Shown here piece after piece: positions 7,499 to 16,431 of a stretch of 64,000 bases of DNA (position 1 is the stretch's first letter; each line of letters starts with the position of its first letter). Under the pieces are notes generated by a model. It did not search any database, was not told where the DNA came from, and saw only the letters and a program-made list of their open reading frames with translations. This stretch comes from Serratia odorifera (GTDB lineage Bacteria; Pseudomonadota; Gammaproteobacteria; Enterobacterales; Enterobacteriaceae), in contig NZ_LR134117.1 in assembly GCF_900635445.1 (NCBI RefSeq), positions 5,146,001-5,210,000 of the forward strand, written 5' to 3'. The translations under genes and the position numbers were made by a program.

Positions 7499-7927
7499 TC
7501 AGATTGGCTGGGTCATCAACCCCACGGAAGCCACGCCCGCCTGATGCAGAATATTCAATGCCTTGATAATCTCATCGTACGGTACTTCCTTCGCCCCACC
7601 GATCAAAAAGACCGTCTTCGGATTGGCTTCCAGGCGCGATTTTGCTTCCGCTGCCACCTGCTCCGGCGGCAACAGTTCCATGCGATCGTGATCAACCACC
7701 ATGGTGTATTGCCCGACGCCGGACACCTCAAGGATCACCGGTGGATTATCGTCACTGGATACCGTTTTGGAATCGGTGGCGTCCGGCAGATCAACTTCCA
7801 CGCTCTGGGTAATGATCGGCGCGGTTGCCATAAAGATCAGCAGCAGCACCAGCAGTACGTCCAGCAATGGAACTATGTTGATTTCCGACTTCAGCTCACG
7901 CCGTTTACGGCCACGTACTCTCGCCAT
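7499..7927 (-). CDS. tolR: TolR, motor subunit of Tol-Pal
   Basis: A 142-residue ExbD/TolR protein with one membrane helix (PLLDVLLVLLLIFMATAP). Asp23 in that helix is the proton-pathway residue of the family. The periplasmic domain reads VDLPDATDSK... to the C-terminus. With TolQ it forms the proton-driven motor that energises TolA. It lies 12 bp after tolQ and 78 bp before tolA. Confidence 0.96.
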   Translation of the reverse strand: MARVRGRKRRELKSEINIVPLLDVLLVLLLIFMATAPIITQSVEVDLPDATDSKTVSSDDNPPVILEVSGVGQYTMVVDHDRMELLPPEQVAAEAKSRLEANPKTVFLIGGAKEVPYDEIIKALNILHQAGVASVGLMTQPI

Positions 7928-7939
7928 ACAACCTCCTAC

Positions 7940-8623
7940 TTATTTGCTGTCGCTGGAGAAGGCCTGACGATGCAGAATGGCGGTGAACTCTTCCATAAAG
8001 TTGTCGTAATTCTGCTCAAGCTTGTTGACGCGCTGGTTGAGGCGGTTGTAGGCCATAACGGCCGGGATCGCGGCAAACAGACCGATCGCGGTGGCGATCA
8101 ACGCTTCGGCGATGCCCGGTGCAACCATTTGCAACGTGGCCTGTTTCACCGCACCCAGCGCGATAAAGGCGTGCATGATGCCCCAAACGGTACCGAACAG
8201 GCCGATATACGGGCTGATGGAACCAACGGTCCCCAGGAACGGGATATGGTTTTCCAGCGTTTCCAGCTCGCGGTTCATTGAAATGCGCATCGCACGCGAC
8301 GCACCTTCAATCACCGACTCCGGCGCATGGTTGTTGGCGCGGTGCAGGCGAGCAAACTCTTTAAAGCCGGAATGGAAAATCTGCTCTGAGCCGGTCAGGC
8401 TGTCTCGACGCGCCTGGCTTTCCTGATACAGACGGGAAAGCTCGATACCAGACCAGAATTTGTCTTCAAAGGCTTCGGCGTCACGCGTGGCCGCATTGAG
8501 GATGCGGGTACGCTGGATGATGATCGCCCATGAAGCCACTGAAAAGCATATCAGAATCAACATGATAAGCTTAACCAGCAGGCTCGCCTTCAAGAATAGA
8601 TCTAGGATGTTCATGTCAGTCAC
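7940..8623 (-). CDS. tolQ: TolQ, proton channel subunit of Tol-Pal
   Basis: A 227-residue MotA/TolQ/ExbB protein with three membrane helices: one near residues 15-37 and two near 135-190 (GSISPYIGLFGTVWGIMHAF, GIAEALIATAIGLFAAIPAV). These match E. coli TolQ almost residue for residue. It assembles as a pentamer around a TolR dimer. Its start overlaps the end of ybgC by four bases, a sign of translational coupling. Confidence 0.96.
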   Translation of the reverse strand: MTDMNILDLFLKASLLVKLIMLILICFSVASWAIIIQRTRILNAATRDAEAFEDKFWSGIELSRLYQESQARRDSLTGSEQIFHSGFKEFARLHRANNHAPESVIEGASRAMRISMNRELETLENHIPFLGTVGSISPYIGLFGTVWGIMHAFIALGAVKQATLQMVAPGIAEALIATAIGLFAAIPAVMAYNRLNQRVNKLEQNYDNFMEEFTAILHRQAFSSDSK

Positions 8624-9025
8624 TGCTTAAACTCCGCGACAATAGACTTAGGAAGCGCTCTGGGCTTCATTTGGTGTGGATCAATGCATGCAATCAATAC
8701 ATCCGCCTGACTCAACAGAGTCCCGTCGGCATTGACAATGCGTTGGGCAAACGTAAGGGACGCCCCGCGCATCTGGGGTGATCTCACTCTGTACTTCCAA
8801 CTGGTCGTCAAGACGAGCTGGCAGCAGGTAATCCACCGTCATGCGCCGGACAGCGAAAGCGATATTCTCACTGAGCAGCTGCTGTTGATGAAAGTTACGT
8901 TGACGCAGCATTTCGGTGCGCGCTCTTTCAAAAAAGGCGACGTAGCGGGCGTGATACACCACACCACTGGCATCGGTATCCTCATAATAAACCCGGACCG
9001 GCCATCGAAATAACGTATTACTCAC
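8620..9025 (-). pseudogene. ybgC: YbgC acyl-CoA thioesterase, frameshifted by one base
   Basis: Hot-dog fold thioesterase, normally 134 residues, first of the tol cluster. The N-terminal part (NTLFRWPVRVYYEDTDASGVVYHARY, with the catalytic Asp in YYEDTD) is in one frame up to LEVQSEIT. The rest (QMRGASLTFAQRIVNAD to ALPKSIVAEFKQ) is in another. The break is at a run of four G on the plus strand (8775-8778); one base fewer gives the uninterrupted family sequence. I place the start at the GTG at 9025 (GGGAAG just upstream, product begins SNTLFRWPV). Sequencing error or real mutation; the first seems more likely. Confidence 0.85.
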
Positions 9026-9154
9026 TAGACTTCCCAGCAATGCAATTTAACGCTGCTACTATACGCAAGAGCGATCGGGTTGGGAATGGGTTACAAGAGG
9101 GGAACGAAAATAATTATGGGCCGCGAGAGCCCATATCATGGGGTGTGACGCATA

Positions 9155-9448
9155 TTATAAAGAAACGTAAAGTAATCCAGCGGCAAGGATCACAATTGCG
9201 GGCAATGGCGCAAAAAAAGCGCGCCACAGCAGGCGCTGAGGCCGGAAACCGACGCCATGCACCATCCCGGCACACACCGCCCAAACCAGCAGGATGCCCT
9301 GCCAGATCTCCAGACTGCTGGTGCGCGCCGCAAAACGCGTCGGATCCCAGAATACGCTGCCGGCCATAAACAGCGCCAATGCCAGTGAAAGGGCCCGAAT
9401 CGGGCCCTTGTCGACAACGGCATACAGCCTGTCAGTCAGCGAGCTCAT
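9155..9448 (-). CDS. ybgE: Cyd operon protein YbgE
   Basis: A 97-residue membrane protein with about three hydrophobic segments, same length and position as E. coli YbgE. Its function is unknown, but it is nearly always in the cytochrome bd operon. The ATG (9448) overlaps the cydX stop codon in TGATG, which points to coupled translation. Product starts MSSLTDRLYAVVDKGP and contains the family motif GVGFRPQ. Confidence 0.9.
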   Translation of the reverse strand: MSSLTDRLYAVVDKGPIRALSLALALFMAGSVFWDPTRFAARTSSLEIWQGILLVWAVCAGMVHGVGFRPQRLLWRAFFAPLPAIVILAAGLLYVSL

Positions 9449-9561
9449 CACTTGCCGTCTTGCTGGGCTTTGGCATCTTCGCTGTGCTCAAGCGCCAGCG
9501 CCGTGATGATACCGAAGGCGCAGGCAAGAAGCGTTCCGAGAATCCAGGCAAAATACCACAT
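9448..9561 (-). CDS. cydX: CydX, small subunit of cytochrome bd-I oxidase
   Basis: A 37-residue single-helix protein: MWYFAWILGTLLACAFG then IITALALEHSEDAKAQQDGK. The N-terminal third is nearly identical to E. coli CydX, which stabilises the CydAB haem site. It lies 17 bp after cydB and overlaps ybgE. It is short and easily missed, but the match leaves little doubt. Confidence 0.96.
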   Translation of the reverse strand: MWYFAWILGTLLACAFGIITALALEHSEDAKAQQDGK

Positions 9562-9578
9562 GGTTTAGCTCCTTATTC

Positions 9579-10718
9579 TTAGTACAGCGAATGCTTGTTG
9601 TTTTCGATGAAGTTCTTATCCAGCCGGCCAAACATTTTGTAGTATGCCCAGCAGGTGTAGCCCAACACGATTGGCACGAAGATGATCGCCACCACGGTCA
9701 TCACTTTCAGCGTCAACAGGCTGGAGGTGGCGTCCCACATGGTCAGGCTCATGTTCGGGTTAGTACTGGACGGCATGACGAACGGGAACATGGTCACGCC
9801 GGCGGTCAAAATGACGCAGGCAATGGTCAGTGACGATGTCAGGAACGCCAGCGCTCCCCTTTCCAGACGTGAGAACAGCAGCGTGAACAGCGGTAACACC
9901 ACGCCCAGCGCCGGCAGCGCCCACAGCGCCGGATAGTTGTTGAAGTTGATCAGCCAGGCCCCGGCCTGATGTGCCACTTCCTTGCGCAGCGGGTTGGATT
10001 CCGCCGCGGTGTTCAGCGCCGAGGTCACCACATAGCCATCGATGCCTTTCACCAGCCAGATACCTGCCAGCAGGAAGCACACCGCCATGATCAGCGTAGC
10101 GATCTGCGCCGCAGCGCGTGAACGCAGGTGAATTTCACCGGTGGTACGCATTTGCAGGTAGGTGGCGCCCTGGGTAATCAGCATGGTGAGGCTGACCACA
10201 CCCGCCAACAGACCGAACGGGTTCAGCAGTTGGAAGAAGTTGCCGGTATAGAACAGACGCAGGTATTCGTCCATATGGAACGGCACGCCTTGCAGCAGGT
10301 TGCCGAACGCTACGCCAAACACCAGCGCAGGCACGAAGGAACCAACGAAGATGCCCCAGTCCCACATGTTGCGCCAGCGGCTGTTTTCCAGTTTGGAACG
10401 GTAATCAAAACCGACCGGGCGGAAGAACAAGGCGGCCAGCACCAGGATCATCGCCACATAAAAGCCGGAGAATGCGGCGGCGTACACCATCGGCCAGGCG
10501 GCAAACAACGCGCCACCGGCGGTGATCAGCCAGACCTGGTTGCCGTCCCAGTGCGGGGCAATGGCGTTGATCATCACCCGGCGTTCGGTATCGGTTTTCC
10601 CGATGATGCGCACCAGAATGCCAACGCCCATATCGAAACCATCGGTGACGGCAAAACCAATCAGCAGCACGCCAACCAGCACCCACCAGATAAAGCGTAG
10701 TACTTCATAATCAAACAT
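9579..10718 (-). CDS. cydB: Cytochrome bd-I ubiquinol oxidase subunit II
   Basis: A 379-residue integral membrane subunit of the high-affinity terminal oxidase. Starts MFDYEVLRFIWWVLVGVL and has the family stretch GFAVTDGFDMGVG. It carries about eight to nine membrane helices and is the structural partner of the haem-bearing CydA. It follows cydA by 14 bp in the cydABX-ybgE unit that runs into tol-pal. Confidence 0.96.
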   Translation of the reverse strand: MFDYEVLRFIWWVLVGVLLIGFAVTDGFDMGVGILVRIIGKTDTERRVMINAIAPHWDGNQVWLITAGGALFAAWPMVYAAAFSGFYVAMILVLAALFFRPVGFDYRSKLENSRWRNMWDWGIFVGSFVPALVFGVAFGNLLQGVPFHMDEYLRLFYTGNFFQLLNPFGLLAGVVSLTMLITQGATYLQMRTTGEIHLRSRAAAQIATLIMAVCFLLAGIWLVKGIDGYVVTSALNTAAESNPLRKEVAHQAGAWLINFNNYPALWALPALGVVLPLFTLLFSRLERGALAFLTSSLTIACVILTAGVTMFPFVMPSSTNPNMSLTMWDATSSLLTLKVMTVVAIIFVPIVLGYTCWAYYKMFGRLDKNFIENNKHSLY

Positions 10719-10732
10719 ACATGGACTCCTGT

Positions 10733-12301
10733 TTAGCGCGCTTCCTGCACGGCGGCAGTCGGTTGTTCAAAGTGATAGCGGCCAGTTTTCAGGCTGCTTG
10801 GCCCCAAACGCGCAAACTTGAACATCAGGTACATTTCAGCCACCAGGAACAAGGTGTACAAGCCGCAAATCAGCCCCATCGAGAACAGGATGTCGCCCAC
10901 CGTCAGGGATGAGTTGGCAACCGCCGTTGGCAGCACCTCACCGATAGCCCACGGTTGACGGCCATACTCGGCAACGAACCAGCCGGCTTCTACCGCAATC
11001 CATGGCAGCGGCAAGCCGTACAGTGCCGCGCGCAGCAGCCATTTTTTCTGGCCGATGCGGCCGCGCACCACGCTCAGGAACGACAGACCGATGATGATCA
11101 GCATCAGCACCCCACAGGCCACCATGATGCGGAAGGCAAAGTACAACGGCGCTACGCGTGGAATGGAGTCTTTGGTTGCCTGGGCAATCTGCGCTTCCGT
11201 GGCGTCAACCACGTTCGGCGTATAGCGTTTGAGCAGCATGCCGTAACCCAGATCCTGCTTGGTTTTGTTGAACTCGGCGCGCACGGTCGGGTCCGTGTTG
11301 CCAGAGCGCAGCTCTTCAAGCAGTTGGTAGGCCTTCATACCGTTGCGGATACGCACTTCGTGCTGCGCCATCAGGTCTTTCAGACCGGTCACCTGGGTAT
11401 CGGTAGAACGGGTGGCAATCAGACCGAGCGCATACGGGATCTGAATGGAGTAGGCATTTTCCTGTTTGTCCTGATTCGGAATGCCGAACAGGGTAAACGC
11501 CGCCGGTGCCGGCTGGGTATCCCACTCGGCTTCAATCGCCGCCAGCTTGGTTTTCTGCACGTCGCCCATTTCGTAACCGGATTCATCACCCAGTACGATA
11601 ACCGACAACACGGCAGCCATACCGAAGCTGGCAGCAATGGCGAAGGAGCGTTTGGCAAAGGCGACATCGCGGCCTTTCAGCAGGTAATAGGCACTGATGC
11701 CCAGCACGAACATCGCGCCGGTGGTGTAGCCGGACGCCACGGTGTGAACGAACTTCACCTGCGCAACCGGGTTAAGCACCAGTTCGGAGAAGCTGACCAT
11801 CTCCATGCGCATGGTTTCGAAGTTGAAGTCTGAAGCGATGGGGTTCTGCATCCAGCCGTTGGCGACCAGGATCCACAGCGCCGACAGGTTGGAGCCAAGC
11901 GCCACGAACCAGGTTACCGCCATGTGCTGGACCTTGCTCAAGCGATCCCAGCCGAAGAAGAACAGGCCGACCAGCGTTGACTCAAGGAAGAACGCCATCA
12001 GACCTTCGATAGCCAACGGCGCCCCGAAGATGTCACCGACGTAGTGAGAGAAATACGACCAGTTGGTCCCGAACTGGAACTCCATGGTCAAACCGGTGGC
12101 CACACCCAGGGCAAAGTTAATTGCAAATAACTTGCCCCAGAATTTGGTCATGTCTTTATAGATTTGTTTGCCGGACAGCACATATACCGTTTCCATAATT
12201 GCCAACAAAAACGCCATGCCAAGCGTTAATGGGACGAATAGGAAGTGATACATCGCCGTTAAAGCAAACTGTAAGCGCGACAGTTCGACAATATCAAACA
12301 T
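10733..12301 (-). CDS. cydA: Cytochrome bd-I ubiquinol oxidase subunit I
   Basis: A 522-residue subunit that binds haems b558, b595 and d and oxidises ubiquinol with O2 at low oxygen. His19 (TAMYHFLFVP), a known haem ligand of the family, is visible, as is the C-terminal block GWFVAEYGRQPW. The Q-loop lies in the central hydrophilic part. It is the first gene of the leftward operon, with a long control region (12302-13032) holding ArcA- and FNR-like sites. Confidence 0.97.
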   Translation of the reverse strand: MFDIVELSRLQFALTAMYHFLFVPLTLGMAFLLAIMETVYVLSGKQIYKDMTKFWGKLFAINFALGVATGLTMEFQFGTNWSYFSHYVGDIFGAPLAIEGLMAFFLESTLVGLFFFGWDRLSKVQHMAVTWFVALGSNLSALWILVANGWMQNPIASDFNFETMRMEMVSFSELVLNPVAQVKFVHTVASGYTTGAMFVLGISAYYLLKGRDVAFAKRSFAIAASFGMAAVLSVIVLGDESGYEMGDVQKTKLAAIEAEWDTQPAPAAFTLFGIPNQDKQENAYSIQIPYALGLIATRSTDTQVTGLKDLMAQHEVRIRNGMKAYQLLEELRSGNTDPTVRAEFNKTKQDLGYGMLLKRYTPNVVDATEAQIAQATKDSIPRVAPLYFAFRIMVACGVLMLIIIGLSFLSVVRGRIGQKKWLLRAALYGLPLPWIAVEAGWFVAEYGRQPWAIGEVLPTAVANSSLTVGDILFSMGLICGLYTLFLVAEMYLMFKFARLGPSSLKTGRYHFEQPTAAVQEAR

Positions 12302-12975
12302 CTTGACTCCTTGCTCCTCGCAGGAAGACTCCGAATTGCAATTATTGGTATTACCCCATCCAGAAAGCTAACCAATAACGCCCCGCAGTGAATGCCCTAA
12401 ACACAACAATTTTGATCCAGCCTCTCGGCTTTCAGCTATGCACTCCAACCTGGACCAGACCAGGTATGAACGCACCACCGAAAACCGACAGCGGGTAACA
12501 AATGCAACAAGATCAACAATTCATAATTACATTATGATGATACTCGCCCAAACCCACACAATAAATAGGTTTTTACGTGACGCGGGTTGGAAATTTGGAT
12601 ACAGGTCAAAACGTAGCCAAAAGTGGTACTCGGGTGCAAATTGATCTGGAACAATTTAAGCCTAACTGGAGTTTATTTCCAGATTCATCACACGATTTCG
12701 TCTAATTTTCTTGAGGCCGTGTTAATTAATGGTTTAATTGTTTTTTAATGATATTTTTGTGTTAATGGCTTGTGACCGAAAAGGCTGACATTAGAGTAAA
12801 CGGCTATTTTAATGCACCGAATATTAACCTTTTATTTTCCTGCAAGACTTATCCTGCCTTGAGTCAAAATGAAGGATAGGCTAATTAACTATAGCGTCAG
12901 TTTGCGGAGTCGATCGCAAATTTTATAATTTTATTTTCTTACGCCGCAGCAAGGCACGTTTTGATCACTGGACAT
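12302..12975 (-). promoter_or_regulatory. Control region of cydA
   Basis: A gene-free AT-rich stretch upstream of cydA. A perfect ArcA-type box TGTTAATTAA is at 12720-12729, and further GTTAAT-like matches are near 12760 and 12881-12890. An FNR-like site TTGAT-CTGG-AACAA (one mismatch to TTGAT-N4-ATCAA) is at 12641-12654. ArcA activation and FNR repression of cydA are established in E. coli. The start sites cannot be fixed here. Confidence 0.6.
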
Positions 12976-13000
12976 AAAAAAGGCCGCCCAATGGGCGGCC
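12976..13000 (-). terminator. Terminator of the sdh-suc operon
   Basis: On the minus strand GGCCGCCC-ATT-GGGCGGCC followed by T6, about 33 bp after the sucD stop. It is a clear rho-independent terminator closing the sdhCDAB-sucABCD transcript. Confidence 0.9.
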
Positions 13001-13032
13001 AAACATGTCGAAATGGTGTTATCGCGTACTGA

Positions 13033-13905
13033 TTAGCGATTCAATACCGCTTTCACGGCGTCACCGATGTCAGCCAGGCTGCGTACGGTTTTCACCCCTG
13101 CCGCTTCCAGCGCGGCGAATTTCTCATCCGCAGTGCCTTTGCCGCCGGCAATGATGGCGCCAGCGTGGCCCATACGTTTGCCCTTCGGCGCGGTAACGCC
13201 AGCGATATAGCCAACCACCGGCTTGGTCACGTGTTCCTTGATATAGGCTGCCGCTTCTTCTTCTGCGCTGCCGCCGATTTCACCGATCATGACGATAGCT
13301 TCAGTTTGCGGATCTTCCTGGAACATTTTCAGGATATCGATGAAGTTAGACCCAGGAATTGGATCGCCGCCAATGCCCACGCAGGTGGACTGACCCAGAC
13401 CTGCATCGGTAGTTTGCTTCACCGCTTCATAGGTCAGCGTCCCGGAACGAGAAACAATACCCACTTTACCCGGCAAATGGATATGGCCAGGCATGATGCC
13501 GATTTTGCATTCGCCCGGAGTGATCACACCTGGGCAGTTCGGGCCGATCATCCGCACACCCGCTTCATCCAGCTTCACCTTGACGGTCAGCATGTCCAGC
13601 GTCGGGATGCCTTCGGTGATGGTGATGATCAGTTTGATGCCTGCATCGATGGCTTCCAGGATGGAGTCTTTACAGAACGGTGCAGGAACGTAGATAACAG
13701 ACGCGGTGGCGCCGGTGGTTTCTACCGCTTCACGCACGGTGTTGAACACCGGCAGGCCCAGATGCGTGGTGCCGCCCTTGCCTGGCGTTACACCGCCAAC
13801 CATTTTGGTGCCGTAGGCGATCGCCTGCTCGGAGTGGAAGGTCCCCTGGCTACCGGTGAAGCCCTGGCAAATTACTTTGGTGTTCTTATCGATTAAAATG
13901 GACAT
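13033..13905 (-). CDS. sucD: Succinyl-CoA synthetase alpha subunit
   Basis: A 290-residue CoA-binding subunit of the TCA enzyme that forms ATP from succinyl-CoA. The Rossmann CoA site is N-terminal (ILIDKNTKVICQGFTGSQGT). The active-site phosphohistidine lies in GKRMGHAGAIIAGGKGTA near residue 246. Its start codon touches the sucC stop at 13905, as usual for this alpha2beta2 enzyme. Confidence 0.97.
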   Translation of the reverse strand: MSILIDKNTKVICQGFTGSQGTFHSEQAIAYGTKMVGGVTPGKGGTTHLGLPVFNTVREAVETTGATASVIYVPAPFCKDSILEAIDAGIKLIITITEGIPTLDMLTVKVKLDEAGVRMIGPNCPGVITPGECKIGIMPGHIHLPGKVGIVSRSGTLTYEAVKQTTDAGLGQSTCVGIGGDPIPGSNFIDILKMFQEDPQTEAIVMIGEIGGSAEEEAAAYIKEHVTKPVVGYIAGVTAPKGKRMGHAGAIIAGGKGTADEKFAALEAAGVKTVRSLADIGDAVKAVLNR

Positions 13906-15071
13906 TATTTACCCTCCACTGCCGCAACAACTTGCTGAGCCGCATCAGTCAGGCTGGTCGCAGCAATGATATTCAAACCGCTGTCCGCCAGTTTCTTGGC
14001 GCCCAGTTCGGCGTTGTTACCTTCCAGACGCACCACCACCGGGACGTTAACGCCCACTTCAGCCACTGCGCCAATGATACCGTCGGCGATCAGATCGCAA
14101 CGCACGATACCACCGAAAATGTTAACCAGAACCGCTTTCACCTTGTCGTCAGACAGGATGATTTTGAACGCTTCGGTCACACGCTCCTTGGTTGCGCCGC
14201 CACCGACGTCCAGGAAGTTGGCCGGTTCGCCACCGTGCAGTTTAACGATGTCCATGGTACCCATCGCCAGACCTGCGCCGTTAACCATGCAGCCGATGTT
14301 GCCGTCCAGCGCGACGTAGTTCAGTTCCCACTGCGCTGCACGTGATTCGCGCTCGTCTTCCTGAGAAGGATCGCGCATTTCACGCAGTTCGGACTGGCGG
14401 AACAGGGCATTGCCGTCAGCGCCCAGTTTACCGTCCAGGCAGATCAGATCGCCCTGCTTGGTGATCACCAGCGGGTTGATCTCAACCATCGCCAGATCGC
14501 GTTCGATAAATAGCGTGGCCAGACCCATGAAGATCTTGGCGAACTGGCTGACCTGCTTGCCGGTCAGACCCAGTTTGAACGCCAGCTCACGCCCCTGGTA
14601 AGGCTGTGGGCCTGCCAGTGGATCGATGGTCATCTTGTGGATCAGTTCCGGGGTTTCTTCCGCCACTTTCTCGATTTCCACGCCGCCTTCGGTAGACGCC
14701 ATGAACACGATACGACGCGTACCGCGGTCAACCACCGCGCCCAGGTACAGCTCTTTATCGATGTCGGTCGCCGCTTCCACCAGGATCTGGTGAACCGGTT
14801 GGCCCAGCGCGTCAGTCTGGTAGGTCACCAGACGTTTGCCCAGCCACGCTTCGGCGAAGGCGCGGATATCTTCCTTGCTGTTAACCACTTTAACGCCGCC
14901 AGCTTTGCCGCGGCCGCCAGCATGAACCTGACATTTCACTACCCACGGGCCGGAGCCGATTTTGGAGGCGGCTTCTTCTGCTTCACGCGGTGTAGTACAG
15001 GCATAACCGGTTGGTGCCGGCATACCATACCGAGCAAACAGCTGTTTTGCCTGATATTCGTGTAAATTCAT
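13905..15071 (-). CDS. sucC: Succinyl-CoA synthetase beta subunit
   Basis: A 388-residue ATP-grasp subunit, same length as in E. coli. The N-terminal ATP-grasp region starts MNLHEYQAKQLFARYGMPAP, and the glycine-rich GRGKAGGVKV loop binds nucleotide. The C-terminal CoA-ligase domain includes NIFGGIVRCDLIADGI. It lies about 120 bp after sucB. Confidence 0.97.
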   Translation of the reverse strand: MNLHEYQAKQLFARYGMPAPTGYACTTPREAEEAASKIGSGPWVVKCQVHAGGRGKAGGVKVVNSKEDIRAFAEAWLGKRLVTYQTDALGQPVHQILVEAATDIDKELYLGAVVDRGTRRIVFMASTEGGVEIEKVAEETPELIHKMTIDPLAGPQPYQGRELAFKLGLTGKQVSQFAKIFMGLATLFIERDLAMVEINPLVITKQGDLICLDGKLGADGNALFRQSELREMRDPSQEDERESRAAQWELNYVALDGNIGCMVNGAGLAMGTMDIVKLHGGEPANFLDVGGGATKERVTEAFKIILSDDKVKAVLVNIFGGIVRCDLIADGIIGAVAEVGVNVPVVVRLEGNNAELGAKKLADSGLNIIAATSLTDAAQQVVAAVEGK

Positions 15072-15192
15072 GATGTTCTATCCATTCAGGTCTGAAGTTT
15101 TAGCCGGGTCACCGTTGCGGAAAAACCGCGTGACGTATCGGCCACATAGCACAGAGTGCGGGCGCGACATTGCCGCGCCCAGGTAGGCGTTA

Positions 15193-16413
15193 CTATACGT
15201 CCAGCAGCAGACGAGCCGGATCTTCCAGCATCTCTTTCACCGTCACCAGATAACCCACGGACTCTTTGCCGTCGATCAGGCGGTGATCGTAAGAGAGCGC
15301 AAGATACATCATCGGCTGAATGACCACCTGGCCGTTCACCGCCATTGGACGATCCTTGATGGCATGCATGCCGAGGATCGCGCTCTGTGGCGGGTTGATG
15401 ATCGGGGTAGACATCAGCGAGCCGAAGACGCCGCCGTTGGTAATGGTGAAGTTACCGCCGGTCAGTTCTTCCACTTTCAATTTGCCGTCACGGCCTTTGA
15501 CCGCCAGCTCTTTGATTTTCTTCTCGATGTCCGCCATGCTCATGGTGTCCACGTCGCGCAGAACCGGCGTTACCAAGCCACGCGGGGTAGAAACCGCGAT
15601 GCTGACGTCGAAGTAGTTGTGATAGACAACGTCTTCACCGTCGATAGAGGCGTTCACTTCCGGATAGCGTTTCAACGCTTCAACCACCGCCTTGATGTAG
15701 AAGGACATAAAGCCCAGACGTACACCGTGGCGTTTTTCGAAGGCTTCGCCGTATTGCTTGCGCAGATCCATGATCGGCTGCATGTTGATTTCGTTGAAAG
15801 TCGTCAGCATGGCCGTGCTGTTCTTCGCTTCCAACAGACGCTCGGCCACGCGTTTGCGCAGACGAGACATCGGCACGCGTTTTTCGGAGCGTGCGCTCAA
15901 GGCTGGCTGCGGTGCGGCCTCTGCCGCTGCCGCCGGCTTGGCGGCTTGCTTGCCGCCGTTCGCCAGGTGCGCTTCAACGTCTTCACGGGTGATACGGCCA
16001 CCCACGCCGCTGCCCTTGATGGCGGCAGCATCGAGATCGTGTTCGGCAATCAGACGGCGAATCGCCGGGCTGAGCGCGTCATTGCTCTCTTCGTCCAGGC
16101 TGGCGGTAGCGCGCTGGGCCGGGGTGGATTCTGTGCTCTGGCTCTTTTCTGCGGTCGGTTTGCCCGCGCTGTCGCCCGGGCGAATACGCCCCAGGATTTG
16201 ACGAGAAAGCACCGTGGCACCTTCGTCTTCAACGATCGCATCCAGGATGCCCGCTTCACTGGCCGGTACTTCGAGTACCACTTTGTCGGTTTCGATCTCT
16301 ACCAGCACTTCATCACGGTTTACCGCATCACCCGGTTTTTTATGCCAGGTCGCCACGGTCGCATCCGCTACCGATTCAGGAAGGTCAGGAACCAGAATAT
16401 CTACGCTACTCAT
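15193..16413 (-). CDS. sucB: Dihydrolipoyl succinyltransferase (E2 of 2-oxoglutarate dehydrogenase)
   Basis: A 406-residue core component. The lipoyl domain carries the lipoylated lysine in EIETDKVVLEV (near residue 43). Linkers rich in Ala/Pro surround a peripheral-subunit binding domain (ALSPAIRRLIAEHDLDAAAIKG, GRITREDVEAHL). The C-terminal catalytic domain holds the HxxxD-type motif SYDHRLIDGKESVGYL. It transfers succinyl groups to CoA and lies 18 bp after sucA. Confidence 0.97.
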   Translation of the reverse strand: MSSVDILVPDLPESVADATVATWHKKPGDAVNRDEVLVEIETDKVVLEVPASEAGILDAIVEDEGATVLSRQILGRIRPGDSAGKPTAEKSQSTESTPAQRATASLDEESNDALSPAIRRLIAEHDLDAAAIKGSGVGGRITREDVEAHLANGGKQAAKPAAAAEAAPQPALSARSEKRVPMSRLRKRVAERLLEAKNSTAMLTTFNEINMQPIMDLRKQYGEAFEKRHGVRLGFMSFYIKAVVEALKRYPEVNASIDGEDVVYHNYFDVSIAVSTPRGLVTPVLRDVDTMSMADIEKKIKELAVKGRDGKLKVEELTGGNFTITNGGVFGSLMSTPIINPPQSAILGMHAIKDRPMAVNGQVVIQPMMYLALSYDHRLIDGKESVGYLVTVKEMLEDPARLLLDV

Positions 16414-16431
16414 TAGCTTTCCCTTAAATTT

